Shown: in pieces, positions 10,894 to 21,112 of the stretch
Numbering within the stretch: position 1 is the stretch's first letter
How the letters are laid out: every line of letters starts with the position of its first letter
Assembly (NCBI GenBank): GCA_001972305.1
Contig: BDDD01002234.1
Location: 62,001-126,000 of the forward strand
Direction of reading: 5' to 3'
DNA length: 64,000 nt
Source of the DNA: Cephalotus follicularis
Lineage: Eukaryota; Streptophyta; Magnoliopsida; Oxalidales; Cephalotaceae
The notes under the pieces: model-generated
The model's database searches: none
What the model was told of the DNA's origin: nothing
Seen by the model: the letters and a program-made list of their open reading frames with translations, nothing else
Program-made: the position numbers and the translations under genes

Positions 10894-12382
10894 TTCCGAT
10901 TGAGATCAGACTAGTGGTTGAGCCTCCGAAATGGCGCCTAAGGCTGCCAAGTAGTCTAGACTTGCTAGAAGGCAGACCTCCCAAAATCCTATGGGATATA
11001 CCAAATGAAGTGACAGTGAGGGCTATGAACTGTATAGCGGCTAAGTGACCTACCGAGTAAGCTGAAATGGCTAAGCGATCGATCGAATGGACTAGAAGGC
11101 ATAAGTGTTGTCTGAACAGCTTCCGTATCGAGTAGTGGTTGATCGGGATAGAATATGAATGGTCATTGTGAATGGATAGTGTGTGAATGGCCAGTGTATC
11201 ATCATTGATAGTATCGTATTGTTATCGATCATATCGTATCGTTATAGACCGTTGTTGAATGGTTAGGGATCGGATGGACTGTTATCGAATGGATGGGCAT
11301 TGCATGGATGCTTGAAATAGATTGTAAATGAATTGATAGGATGGTTAACTACTTATATATGCGGGTGTGGACAGTATATGTATTTAGTCAACCACTCGAT
11401 GTCAACTACATATGGAGTTTACCTTTAGGTCCCTAGAGTGCTGAACGAATATGGATTGTAAATGACTATGGATCGTAAACGGATATGAAATGACATCGTT
11501 CATATCTTTTATGTTAGGTATGCATCTCACATGATCGATATTATATATATATCTGTTACACCTCTGTACACACTCATTGTTTATGATAATGGATATGGAT
11601 TTGTTTATATGAGTTGTAAAGAAGGCCTTTTGTTTCTAAACAGAACTGTATAGATTTATGAGACTTGTTATGTAAAAGAGATAACTTAGGAGATATGTGT
11701 ATTCAGTTATTGACCTGCCGACATGTGGCAGTGCTTATGAGATATGTGTGTTGATGTATTGGATATGCATGGGTACATCACTTGAGAGATTGGAATGATA
11801 ATTCAGATTTAAATTATGGTCACTGAGGGCTGAACCCATTTATAACTGTTGGTTCCTCATTCGGGAGTGTGGATATAAATTGTGTTTTCTTTACAGGGGG
11901 CATAGGTCCGATAAACAAATACTACATGCCCAATTTTCAAGAGATTATAAGAGTTAGAACGTATTCAATTGATTATTCCATTGATATGATTATCTTTCAC
12001 ATGCGTATGATATTACTGAATATGATCAAGCCTATCATTGAGAGTATTGAAAGGATTGTCCTTCGCATGCAAATGATATATTTGATTTAGTTGTGCTATA
12101 GTCTAGTACGGGCTGAGCCCCAGCATATAAATTGTGACGAGATATGAGGGTTGATCCCCAACGTATAAACTATGGTTTATCAGGTGGCATGGAGTCCGAT
12201 AAACGAATACTTCATGCCCAATTTTCGGGAAACCTAAGAGTATGATTATTATTGGGAATCCATATTGATTTTATATATTGTTTGAGGTTTCCACTGGGAT
12301 AATCTGATTGATCGGAGTTTTGGATTATAGCGCTTTGAGGAATATGATTTATATGAGTTAAGGACGGATACGAGCTTGATAA
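10894..12382 (+). other. Non-coding internal region of element C
   Basis: No RT, RNase H or integrase motif seen on either strand. The region is AT-rich and contains many GAATGG/GGATGG-like and ATCGTATCGTTAT repeats (about 11140-11300). It also holds a diverged direct repeat with copies at about 11899-11945 and 12187-12233, 288 bp apart, sharing TCCGATAAAC and CATGCCCAATTTTC. It seems to replace the deleted pol core. Confidence 0.6.
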
Positions 12383-12533
12383 GATACCTATCGGGGTGAT
12401 CGTTCGTCGAATCAAACAATTGAGAAAGGACATTATTGATGGAAGTGTGATGACAATGTTATGGGTTTGAGAAAGCCACATGGAATGTGAAGTTGAAGTG
12501 GTTGAAACATTTCCTCATTTATTTGGAATGTGA
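12383..12533 (+). pseudogene. Fossil chromodomain tail of Pol, element C
   Basis: The last codons of a Tekay-type Pol are readable just before the polypurine tract: a basic stretch (VRRIKQLRKDIIDGSV), a KATWE-like scrap after a frameshift, and VEVVETFPHLFGM followed by a stop at 12531-12533. The same ending is ETFPHLFRM in element B, RYSHLF in F and ALYPHLF in A. It shows that C descends from a full chromovirus whose central pol was lost. Confidence 0.65.
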
Positions 12534-12561
12534 AAGCTAATTTCGAGGATGAAATTTCTTT

Positions 12562-12575
12562 GAAGGAGGGGTGAA
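12562..12575 (+). other. Polypurine tract, element C
   Basis: GAAGGAGGGGTGAA immediately before the 3' LTR start (TGTAACGCC). It is the site of plus-strand primer formation. Confidence 0.85.
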
Positions 12576-13169
12576 TGTAACGCCTGGGTTTTTTTCACAA
12601 AATGTAATATTACAATTTTAATGTAATCTTATTATGAAATTAATGAGAATAGTGAAATTCCCGACTTTGATGATATTTTCCCTTTTATAACATCGAGTTT
12701 TGTTAGAGGAATGATAAGGAAATGTTCAAGGCATTACGCATTGAAGCCGCAATTATGTTGCCCAAAACAGTAAATAAAGCCTTTTTTTAATGCGCGCTTG
12801 TAAGGCCCAGTGTTCGCATTATTATTACGATTATTTTAGTGACAGCTGGATTAATTAATATCACAATTCGCGGAATAAACAGGACCCGGTCCTTAATGTT
12901 TTGTTGGTAAATACCAAAAGAGAAAGGGGAAAATCAAATAAAGGAAGGAAGAAAGAGAGACATGGGCGCATAATGCGCCCATGCAAGAAAGAAAGAGACA
13001 GAGGAGAGAGAGAGAGCGCGGGATAGAGAAGAGGGAGGGCACTGGAGATGACGCTGGAGCCAGCCACCGGGCCAAGAGAGGACGGCGAGCAACCCAGGCC
13101 CTCAACCCGCTGGTAAGCTCTTCCCTCTTCTCCTCTTTTCTCTTCTTTTTCTTGTCTTCTCTTCCCCAT
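12576..13169 (+). repeat. 3' LTR of element C, 5' ~594 bp only
   Basis: It starts TGTAACGCCTGGG after the polypurine tract. Positions from about 13020 align with the beginning of the truncated 5' LTR at 6787 (GGAGCCAGCCACCGG and CTCTTCCCTCTTCTCC blocks). At 13170 it is broken by the LTR of element G. The continuation of this LTR was not found in the window, because G itself is truncated. Confidence 0.85.
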
Positions 13170-16154
13170 TGTAACGACCCACATTAATTTTGGATAAATT
13201 GATGTTGGGCCAGGGGGAAATTTTTTTTTCTTTTCTCCTTGGTTGTGTTGGTTTGGGCTTCTCCTTCTTGGTTAAGTGTTTGTTGGCTTTGGGCTTGGTG
13301 GAGGCCCAATGTTTGTATGTGGTTAAGTGATAAGAGTGGTTAGATGGTGTTGGGATATGTGCAAAGCTTGCTTAGGAAGCTTAATAGTTGACTTCGGCAG
13401 ATATCATGTCCATCTATCATGTATGAAGAAGCATTGGGAGAGTGAGCCTTCATCTTTCATCTTCTTCTTTGTCTTTCTTCTGAAGCTTTGAACGCTGTTT
13501 GAGGTTGGAACTTTCTTTCACCTGTCTACACGTCTAGCAGGTGAGTGTCCTCCTCAGTACGTTTTGGTGCGTCGCGTGGTTGGTGCAGGCATGACCTTTG
13601 AGTCCGAAGAAGAGCTTCGCCTTGGTTTTTATGGTTGTTTGTGGTTCTTGCATAGCTTTAGAGATGTTGTTCATGGTAGCTAAGCGTTGTTGTGTGTTGG
13701 TCTTGTAGAGGAAGATCTAGGCACGGAGCCCGCACAGCAAGGGAACTAGCTAAGAAAGCTGTTGATACTAGTGAGTGGGATGTTCTTCTTTCTATCAATT
13801 GATAACTGAGAGTTGTTGATTTTATACCCTTCCATGGTATTATCTTTCGCTAGGATTCCTTTTCCTGTCATCTTGTTGATATTGCATGTGAATACTGCTT
13901 TGCATGGGTTGAACTTGTTATTTCCCCTTTCTTGTTGAGTATTCATGCTTTATTTGATATCATGTGTTGTTGTCCTTGGATACTGGTTACTGGGTGCTGG
14001 TTACTTGGTTATAAATGAGATTGCCGGCACGAGATGGTCTAAGTGGTGATACACTTACCTCTGAGCCAAGGTTCTCCTTTGTTGTCTCTTCAAGGGCGGA
14101 GCTGGGCGGTGATTCGCGAGCCCCTTGTATGATATTAACGCTATGTGATTGCCGACGAGGTAGCTTCTCGATCAAGGTTCACCTAGTGTAGTGCTAAGCT
14201 CATGATTGCCGACGGGGGTGGGCTTGCGTAGCCCCTCATTTGAGGTTCATGTGGTAAGGTGCGCCAACGTATGATTTGCCGGGGGAGGAGTGCTTGCGTA
14301 GCCCTTCTACCGATGTTCATGCGTTGCTCTGGAAGTGGGTATCTATATTGAGTATATGAGGGATGTGTTCAATCCTGTAGCCCATGACCGCGTTAATAGA
14401 ACATCAACGGAGTTTGTTATTTATGCTGCCGAGGTGGTTCTGGCTATGGAAGTGTGTGAGTCGTTTGTGCATGTGTGGAATGTGCTTGTGATTGATACAG
14501 TACCAGTAGTCCCCTTGAGAATTGTTGATCCTTAGAGTTGATCTTTTTTTGATCCTTGGATCCTTGGCATATTCTGATATATAAACTCTTGTTTATCTTC
14601 TTTCCTTGAGGTCAGCCATTGAATTGGTAGCTCTGACGTCTCCTCAGACTTTTCTTTGTTATAGATATCCTTGTGTACTTTCACCTCTGCCTTGTTTTGT
14701 TGAGCAGGGGAGATGGGTTGTCCTCGGCCCAGTTGGGGTAGGGCGCGTTCACCTTGACTCTTGGCACCCCGGTCGAAGTGGGTCGCCCAGGATATTCCTT
14801 GATCTTACTCACTAGTCAGTTGGACTAATCCCCTCTCAGTTTTGTGTGCAGAGGAAGCGGGGCAGCAGTGTTCTTGAGATCCACTAAGGACAGCTTGTTG
14901 AGAGAGGTAGACGCCGGACGCAGCACCTTAGGATGGCTCCTAGGCCTTGGACACCTTAATGCATTTGGGGACATTCATGGGCTTTTGTATAGATATTTGT
15001 TATATCTATGTCTTGTAAAACCTTCTCTGTAAACATGTGTATATACTCTTGGATGTTGGGCGTCCTCGGTTGTTTGCCCGGGACCGCGTATTTAATTCAT
15101 TCTTTTGTTTTATATACTTGTTGTTTGTGCTGTTCTCTCAGCCCTGGCACTGTTTTGCTTAGTGTTTGGGTGTGCAGGGATGACGTGTGAGTTCGGGGGT
15201 TTGACCCTGGGCAAGGTAGCAGGTCTTCCCAGCCCTAGCCTTGGTGAAACTGCAATGTTTCTCCTCAGGCCTTTTGTGCGTGGCACCTCTGCTGAGATAC
15301 CGGGGGAAGGGGTGGCTTTGATCTTGGTTGGTCAAACCTTTAGGTTGACCTTGTAGCTCAGGCTGGTTGACCCTAAACTGAGGTCTGGTGGCGTCCCCGG
15401 GCATACCGTAGCGTTAAGTGGAGGTAAGTAGTTTTCCTTAGTTTTGCCCGACCTCCCGACCTCAGACCAGCTCGGTCCCTGGAAATGTTTTGGTGGGTGA
15501 GCCCTGGTGGATCCCCTGGGCACCTGGCCGGGGTGAGATTCTATCTCCTTAGTGTAGTTCGAGTGTTGGTGGGACCTCGGGTGGTTGTCCCATGCGCTTG
15601 GCGTTTGTCCCCGAGCCCTTGTGTTGATCCCAGGCTTAGCCTTTTGTTAGGTGTTGTCGTCCAATGAGGACATGTCCAAGGATGGTTCATCCTGGGAAGG
15701 CATGTCTTAGGACGGGGAGCAGGTCTGGCTTGTGTTACGTTTGTTGTGTTGGCATCCCTTGCCCAGGACCCCAGGTAAGATGTAGTGTTGCGTTCTCTAC
15801 CCTTGCTCCCTTCCCTGGCATGTTCCCTTTAGTGGAACGGTGCGTTTTCTATGTGGGTGTTGTGCGCGTTTCTTTTAGTTAAACGGTGAGCTTTGGGGAT
15901 GGTTTAAGTAAGGGTTCTTTTACGGTTTTACCCTTCCTTCTTTCCTCCTTCCTGCTCGGGCATTCCTTGTTTTATGCCTTGGGTGCGTTTGGCCTGGGGA
16001 GCACGGCTCTCCTCGGCAGCGCGTTTTTAACGCCTACCCTGGCCTTAGCGTTAGCCTTGTTTGTTGTTGATGTTTGGTTAGGGATCCAGGCGAGGGATCC
16101 TTCCACCTGGCACGGCCGTCCTCGGGCTGGGGTGCTCGGGAACGAGGCGTGTCA
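13170..16154 (+). repeat. 5' LTR of element G
   Basis: It begins TGTAACGACCC at 13170 and ends GGGAACGAGGCGTGTCA at 16154, seven bases before the primer-binding site. At 13540/13541 there is a consensus splice donor, CAG|GTGAGT, with several CAG acceptors downstream (for example 14709, 14851 and 15177). Positions about 15299-16154 match the fragment at 53357-54402. A 46-bp unit starting at 15832 is present once here but three times in that fragment. The second half is GC-richer than its neighbours. Confidence 0.88.
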
Positions 16155-16160
16155 TCTTTT

Positions 16161-16172
16161 TGGTATCAGAGA
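16161..16172 (+). other. Primer-binding site, element G
   Basis: TGGTATCAGAGA, complementary to the initiator tRNA-Met 3' end, seven bases after the LTR. Confidence 0.88.
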
Positions 16173-16283
16173 GACCGGTTTAGTTTCCTTGTGTTTTTCT
16201 TTGGAGACTTTTAGGGGTATGCATGCATTGCATTTCATGTACTACACATGTTAGTAATGTCCTAACCTTCCATGTGAAGGTAG

Positions 16284-17564
16284 ATGGTGCCTCCGCGTCA
16301 AACTAGAGGAAGTGGCGTGGGTATGGGACGAGGGGTCTCCCCAGCTAGAGGACGTGGTCAGGGTAGAGGAAGAGAGACCTCCCCACCACATGTGGATCAA
16401 GAACTGCCTCCTATTGGACCTGGTGTGCAGGTTAACCCTGGAATGGTGGAGCAAGAGACTGGACCAGTTGTGGCAGCTGAGGTCCCGACAGCGCAGTCAG
16501 CAGCGCAGATACCTCCTCTGATTGGTCTTGGTGGTCAGGCAGAGTGGATGCAATTTTTTACTATGCTAGCATAAGCTTTGAGTGGTTCTTGACCTCAAGC
16601 TTTACCAGTTGAACGTCTGCAACATTTAGGTGCTGCAACTTTTGAGGGAACGAATGATCCAGCAGATGCTGAGGCATGGCTGAATCATCTTGAGATGCTT
16701 TTCGTACATATGGGAGTTTCTGATGACTCACGCGTTGGATTTGTTGTCTTCTTGGTAAGGAATAATGCTCTGCGTTGGTGGGAAGCTCTCCAAGCTAGGC
16801 ATACTGATGTCTCTATCATCACTTGGGATGTCTTCAAGAGAGAGTTCCATCAGTACTTCTTCCCGGCTACCTTCGTAAAAGGGAAGAGGAGAGAGTTTTT
16901 GCATCTACGTCAGGGGAGTATGTCTGTGACCCAGTATGAGTATCGCTTTATGGAGTTGTCTCATTTTGCTCCGGTTTTGGTGGCAGACCAAGAGGAGAGG
17001 TGTGAGAAATTCTTGGATGGGTTGAATCCTGAGGTGAGACATACTGTGGCAGCAACCAACTGGACTGTTTTTGGAGATATGGTGGAATCTGCCAAGAGAG
17101 TTGAGCAGAGTATCATGGAACAGAGGAACCGCCAGGAAAGGAGATAGAGGAGAGATGGACAGTAATTTGCTCAAGGGGAGGGTTCATCCCGAGGACAAGG
17201 GAAATGAAGGAAACGGTACTCCAACCAGCAAGTTGACGGTGGAAACCGAGGACAGGACAGGTCTGATGGCCAGGGAACATTTTCTTCGCAGCAGGCAAAT
17301 CCTCCTACAGCCAGTGGTGTGCAGCAGAGCAGACACCAGAGCTCTCCAGTTTCTCAACAGCCTCATAAGTGCCAGAAGTGTGGTCGCTTCCAATTTGGCA
17401 ACTGCAAGACAGATAACCGTGAATGCTTCCAGTGTGGCCAGGTTGGGAACTTCAAGAGGAATTGTCCACAGATCCAACAGACCGCAACGACACATGGATC
17501 AGGTTCTTCTAATAGACAACCTGCGGGAGCCAGAGGTGGATCAACGGCTTCGCAAGCGGGATGA
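16284..17564 (+). pseudogene. Gag, element G
   Basis: Starts at ATG 16284 (MVPPRQTRGSGVGMGRG, an Arg/Gly-rich N-terminus). One frame carries the whole protein to 17564 but is broken by stops at 16572-16574, near 16592 and at about 17145. The capsid block includes FEGTNDPADAEAWLNHLE, ALRWWEALQ, FKREFHQYFFP and MSVTQYEYRFMELSHFAP, all standard plant gypsy Gag. The nucleocapsid has CQKCGRFQFGNC followed by CFQCGQVGNFKRNCP, a CCHC knuckle whose His is replaced by Asn. The stop TGA at 17562-17564 overlaps an ATG at 17561 that opens the pol frame. Confidence 0.87.
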
Positions 17565-18346
17565 TCCAGGGCTGGTGGAAGTCTCAGCAGGGTAGACTAG
17601 CGGCAACAGCTAGAGTCTATGCTCTGAACAGAGAAGATGCTCTTGGATCCGTGGATGTGGCTATAGGTAAGGCTCTTATCTTTGGCAGAGATGCCACGAT
17701 CTTGTTTGACACGGGAGCCTCTTTATCCTTTGTTGCCCATGCATTTTGCATACATGCATGTGAAGTGTTGAGTTCCTTGGACAAAGAGATCACCGTATCT
17801 ATTCCTACGGGCCAGAGTTACCGTGTAGAACGAGCCTACAGGGGTTGTGATGTTGTGATCAAGGAACAGAGTTTTGTGGTCGACCTTATTCCCTTCCAGT
17901 TTGAGGACTTTGATGCCATCCTGGGCATGGATTGGTTGGCAAGGCACCGAGCAGTGGTCGATTGTTCGCGTAGGGTTGTATCCTTTTGTTTGCCCGATGA
18001 GTCAGGCATGGAGCTAGTTTGCGAGCAGCGCTCGGTACCTCTGAAGTTGATCTCAGCTATGGTTGGACGTAAGGCTTTGGATAAAGATGCGCAAGGATTC
18101 TTAGCTCATGTGGTGGATACTCGGATGACTAAGCCAAAGGTAGGGGATATACCCGTGGTTTGTGAGTTTCCTGATGTTTTCCCCGACGAGTTACCAGGTC
18201 TTCCTCCAGACAGGGAAATAGACTTTGAGATTGAGTTGATCTCTGGTGCGGCTCCTATATCCCTTGCTCCTTACCGCATGGAACCTATAGAGTTGAAAGA
18301 GCTAAACGTACAGTTGGAAGACTTATTGGATAAAGGATTTATCTGA
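17561..18346 (+). CDS. Protease and RT N-terminus, element G
   Basis: An uninterrupted 261-codon frame, shifted relative to Gag and starting at an ATG that overlaps the Gag stop (ATGA). The retropepsin active site D-T-G-A is intact in ILFDTGASLSFV near 17700. FDAILGMDWLARHRAVVDC follows near 17910, then the RT-linker motifs VCEFPDVFPDEL and APYRMEPIELKELN. The frame ends at a TGA at 18344-18346 just inside RT. The catalytic protease residues look functional, but there is no intact polyprotein to process. Whether the ATGA overlap is an ancestral recoding arrangement or a later frameshift cannot be told from one copy. Confidence 0.8.
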   Translation: MIQGWWKSQQGRLAATARVYALNREDALGSVDVAIGKALIFGRDATILFDTGASLSFVAHAFCIHACEVLSSLDKEITVSIPTGQSYRVERAYRGCDVVIKEQSFVVDLIPFQFEDFDAILGMDWLARHRAVVDCSRRVVSFCLPDESGMELVCEQRSVPLKLISAMVGRKALDKDAQGFLAHVVDTRMTKPKVGDIPVVCEFPDVFPDELPGLPPDREIDFEIELISGAAPISLAPYRMEPIELKELNVQLEDLLDKGFI

Positions 18347-18769
18347 CCTAGTAGTTCTCCATGGGGTGCTCCAGTCCTGTTTGTGAAGAAAAAGGATGGA
18401 GCTATGCGTTTGTGCATCGACTATAGGCAGCTAAACAAGGTCACTGTGCGTAACAAGTATCCGTTTCCAAGGATAGATGACTTGTTTGATCAGTTACGAG
18501 ACGCTTGTGTGTTCTCCAAGATAGATCTTCGGTCCGGATATCACCAGTTGAAGGTGAAGGAAGAGGATGTTCTGAAGACAGCCTTCAGATCTCGTTATGG
18601 TCTCTGTGAGTTCTCCGTTATGCCGTTTGGTTTAACCAATGCACTGGCAGTTTTCATGGATTTGATGAATCGTGTGTTCCAACCCTTCTTGTACACCTTT
18701 GTGGTGGTGTTCATAGACAACGTGATGGTATACTCATGGAGTATGGCTGAGCACGAGGAACACGTGAGA
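18347..18769 (+). pseudogene. Reverse transcriptase fragment, element G
   Basis: RT fingers and palm: [19 protein letters not shown] near 18360, [18 protein letters not shown] near 18520, and VMPFGLTNA near 18620. The catalytic FIDD box reads FIDN near 18710, so the second Asp, a metal ligand, is replaced by Asn. A stop (TGA, 18344-18346) precedes the fragment. After AEHEEHVR at 18769 the sequence no longer encodes RT: the thumb, RNase H and integrase are missing. The point mutation and truncation are independent disablements. Confidence 0.87.
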
Positions 18770-19243
18770 CCTGGAATCCTGTATTTGATTCGGATCATTG
18801 ATGGGCTAGTCCGTGGTAGTAATCAGCATTGATATAGTGAGTAGAACATCTCCTTCCCTTATCTTACTATTCATATTATTTTTGAGGATGGATATGTATC
18901 CTTGTTGTTATCTTACGTTTGTGATTCATCTGACTTGTTGATAGCCCTTGTTGTGTGATTCCTCCATGTGATATGACTTGTTATATGATGATTCCATTAT
19001 TGTTTCTTGGAATCCTTTATTGACATTCTCGACTGAACCCTAAAATGACTTGTTGATTGTCCGATATGTAATTGAGTCCATAATCGTTTACTCCGGATCC
19101 TTTATTGGTATTTTCATTGAATTTTCTGATTGGTATGGGACGTTATAAGTTGTACATTCATATGACTCTACTATTATATCCGCTTGGCTTCCGCGGATAG
19201 ATATTTGCTTCTTCGGTATTTCTATACACATTCTATTTCCGTA
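18770..19243. other. Unassigned 474 bp between elements G and D
   Basis: No coding similarity, LTR terminus, primer-binding site or polypurine tract seen. It holds loosely repeated pieces (GACTTGTTGAT/GACTTGTTATAT near 18928, 18976 and 19047; GGAATCCTTTATTG near 19010 and a similar GGATCCTTTATTGG near 19095). It could be a 3' untranslated part of G or an older insertion. Both ends are abrupt. Confidence 0.5.
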
Positions 19244-20203
19244 ACATGATGCCGATGGAAACATCAAGAAATACATAAAACAGGGGAGAACACAACAAAG
19301 AAGACAGGGACTAGGCGGCACGATTATACTTAAACAGGGGGACGAAATAACCATACACATGTGACCAAGACCCATGCCAGACACCAGAGAAAACTAAAGA
19401 ACCAGTAACAAAGTGGTGCAGGCTTATACAGAGAGAGGAGGATTAACACATGCATAGCTATATACAGTTTATATCAAACGAATTGGATCACCACAATGAA
19501 GCAAGAAACCGAACTTGAAGTGATGTAGGACTATGGGTTGCTGTGCAAGAAACCTTCCTCTAAGTTGTGCAACAATGGTGGCGTGAAGAGTGAGAGATGG
19601 GATGTCCAGACGAATGAAAGAGATGACAAAAGAAAAGAAAGAAGGTGGCCAAATTATAAGGCAAAAACGCGTGAGGAAAAAAAAGGAAAGAGAGTAATGC
19701 ATGGGAGAGATTTCGGCAGAGAGCGCATAAGTGAGAGGCGAAACGCGGGAGAGAGAGTTAAAGAGAGAGTGTTGATGCGGGAGAGAGTGAGTGAGAGATT
19801 TGGAGAGAAACCAAAATTGGGAAGGGAGAGATTGAGGGAGAGAGGGTGGCGGCAATAAGGGCAAAATAACAAAGGAATAAACTTTTCCTTTTTAAATTGA
19901 TTTTGCATAATTTGGTTTTTAAAACAAAATGGACAATTCCCTTTTTAAAAAGATTTTCTTCTTAAAATGCATAATTTGCCTTTTCTAAAATAAAAGTGAT
20001 AAATGGCTTTAAAAAAATATTTTCTTTAACCATTTACCAAAGATGTTTATTGGTCAAAATTCAAAATTAAATTAGCCCAAACACAATAAAGCAAACCAAA
20101 ATTTTTGGCTTATTCATATCTAAAACAAATAGGCATCCCATAGAAAAAAAAATTAAAAGGGTCCAAATTAAAATAAATTTTATACGGAAAAACGAGTATT
20201 ACA
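19244..20203 (-). repeat. 3' LTR of element D, truncated
   Basis: Aligns with 26780-27735 of the 5' LTR almost base for base (for example GAAACATCAAGAAATACA and CATGGGAGAGATTTCGG). It ends CGAGTATTACA at 20203. The left end at about 19244 is a break: the remaining ~3 kb of this LTR is absent. The two LTR copies differ at a few percent of positions by eye. Confidence 0.87.
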
Positions 20204-20218
20204 TTTCCACCCCCCTTA
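20204..20218 (-). other. Polypurine tract, element D
   Basis: On the minus strand a TTTAAGGGGGG-type purine run followed by TGGAAA abuts the 3' LTR (TGTAATACTCG). Confidence 0.75.
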
Positions 20219-20400
20219 AAAAAAAGATTTCGTCCCGAAATCTAAAACATCTCCCAACCTAAATCGAACAACTGAGAAGGCACCCCAAAATGCCAAACGA
20301 AGGACTCAGCTCCCACGGAAAGACTTGACCCATAAACATACAAAACAAACTCCATACGGTTACCAAAAGCAAGAAAGAACGAAACAATACCTGTAGCATC

Positions 20401-20955
20401 TTAAATCCAATGAGTCACAAACACATTGCCTCCTTCACTCCGCTGCTTAGCATCTCCACCATTTCCCTTTTTATTCTTGGAACAAGGATTCGAACAATCC
20501 TTAAGGATATGACCCATCTGACCACATTTGAAACAAGCTCCCATAGCTCTATAACATGTTCCAACAGGATGCCACTTCCTACAAGTCTCACATTGTGCAA
20601 CAGGAATAAAATTGGGATTATTCCCGTTGACCGATCCTCCACCATGGCTTCTATCCTGATGTCCCAAATTCTGATCCCGACAAGCATCCCTAGTCCGCTT
20701 CCTTCCTCTTTTCTGTCTGGCCTCCTGAAAAACCAGCCTTTCTGTTTCAATATTTTTGGCCGTATTGTCCACATTCCTTTGCTGTTCCTGATCCAACTTC
20801 TGTTGTTGCATTACGCGAACCACTTGGGGAACAACTTGTGCAACCACTCGCCTTACTAACTCCTCTAAAGTTATCTCATTCCGCACACCTTCTCGTGCAA
20901 TAGCTGGCCTGGCTTTTCGATTAACGTTCCTTGATCGTCCACCCTTACGTGCCAT
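20401..20955 (-). CDS. Nucleocapsid-like Gag protein, element D
   Basis: An intact 184-codon ORF, the only complete retrotransposon ORF in the window. The N-terminus is strongly basic (MARKGGRSRNVNRKARP, residues 1-17). Residues about 28-60 are a Val/Gln-rich helix-like segment (LEELVRRVVAQVVPQVV). A basic stretch RQKRGRKRTRD is near 82-92. The C-terminal third has two Cys/His clusters, CETCRKWHPVGTC and CFKCGQMGHILKDC; the second is a canonical CCHC zinc knuckle. The capsid core (WWE, LEKIF, YE.RF blocks) of the other Gags is absent, so this looks like an internally shortened Gag that keeps RNA-binding parts. It lies alone between primer-binding site and polypurine tract. Binding and packaging of element RNA is an inference. 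Confidence 0.75.
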   Translation of the reverse strand: MARKGGRSRNVNRKARPAIAREGVRNEITLEELVRRVVAQVVPQVVRVMQQQKLDQEQQRNVDNTAKNIETERLVFQEARQKRGRKRTRDACRDQNLGHQDRSHGGGSVNGNNPNFIPVAQCETCRKWHPVGTCYRAMGACFKCGQMGHILKDCSNPCSKNKKGNGGDAKQRSEGGNVFVTHWI

Positions 20956-21100
20956 CTATGAACAAGAACCAGAATATAACGAAACAAAAAATAAACTGGT
21001 CAAGGGTAAACCAAAATGACAACTAAGGAATAACCCTAACCCAATTTATACGCATCTCACAGGTCAAACCTAGATAGCCTTTCTAAGAAACTAAACCTAT

Positions 21101-21112
21101 TCTCTGATACCA
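21101..21112 (-). other. Primer-binding site, element D
   Basis: Minus strand TGGTATCAGAGA, four bases from the 5' LTR end (TGTAACACCCCCGG on the plus strand). Confidence 0.88.

Larger units (their letters stand above)
6787..13169 (+). mobile_element. Element C: coding-poor chromovirus derivative
   Basis: A plus-strand LTR element: truncated 5' LTR, tRNA-Met primer-binding site, a 3.2-kb internal region, a polypurine tract and the first ~590 bp of a 3' LTR. The internal region keeps only a frameshifted Gag, a protease scrap and the extreme C-terminus of Pol. RT, RNase H and the integrase core are missing. It therefore looks like a non-autonomous derivative of a Tekay-type chromovirus. Its 3' LTR is interrupted by element G at 13170. 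Another LTR of the same family lies at 27736-29890. Confidence 0.82.
13170..18769 (+). mobile_element. Element G: Ty3/gypsy, truncated in RT
   Basis: A plus-strand element inserted in C's 3' LTR: a 2985-bp 5' LTR, tRNA-Met primer-binding site, Gag, protease and two thirds of RT. At about 18769, directly after the residues AEHEEHVR downstream of the catalytic box, similarity to RT stops abruptly. The rest of pol and the 3' LTR are absent. Its LTR and Gag are unlike those of elements 1, A, B, E and F, so it is a separate family. A copy of the 3' third of its LTR is at 53357-54402. Confidence 0.88.

Noticed and set aside
14335-15904. Series of 60-120-codon ORFs
   Set aside because: All lie within the G LTR, on mixed frames, without domains; the matching LTR fragment at 53.4 kb does not keep them open.
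19469-19908. Overlapping ORFs on both strands in D's 3' LTR
   Set aside because: They arise from a purine-rich GAGAGA tract that lacks stops in several frames; the same happens at 27069-27403 in the other LTR.
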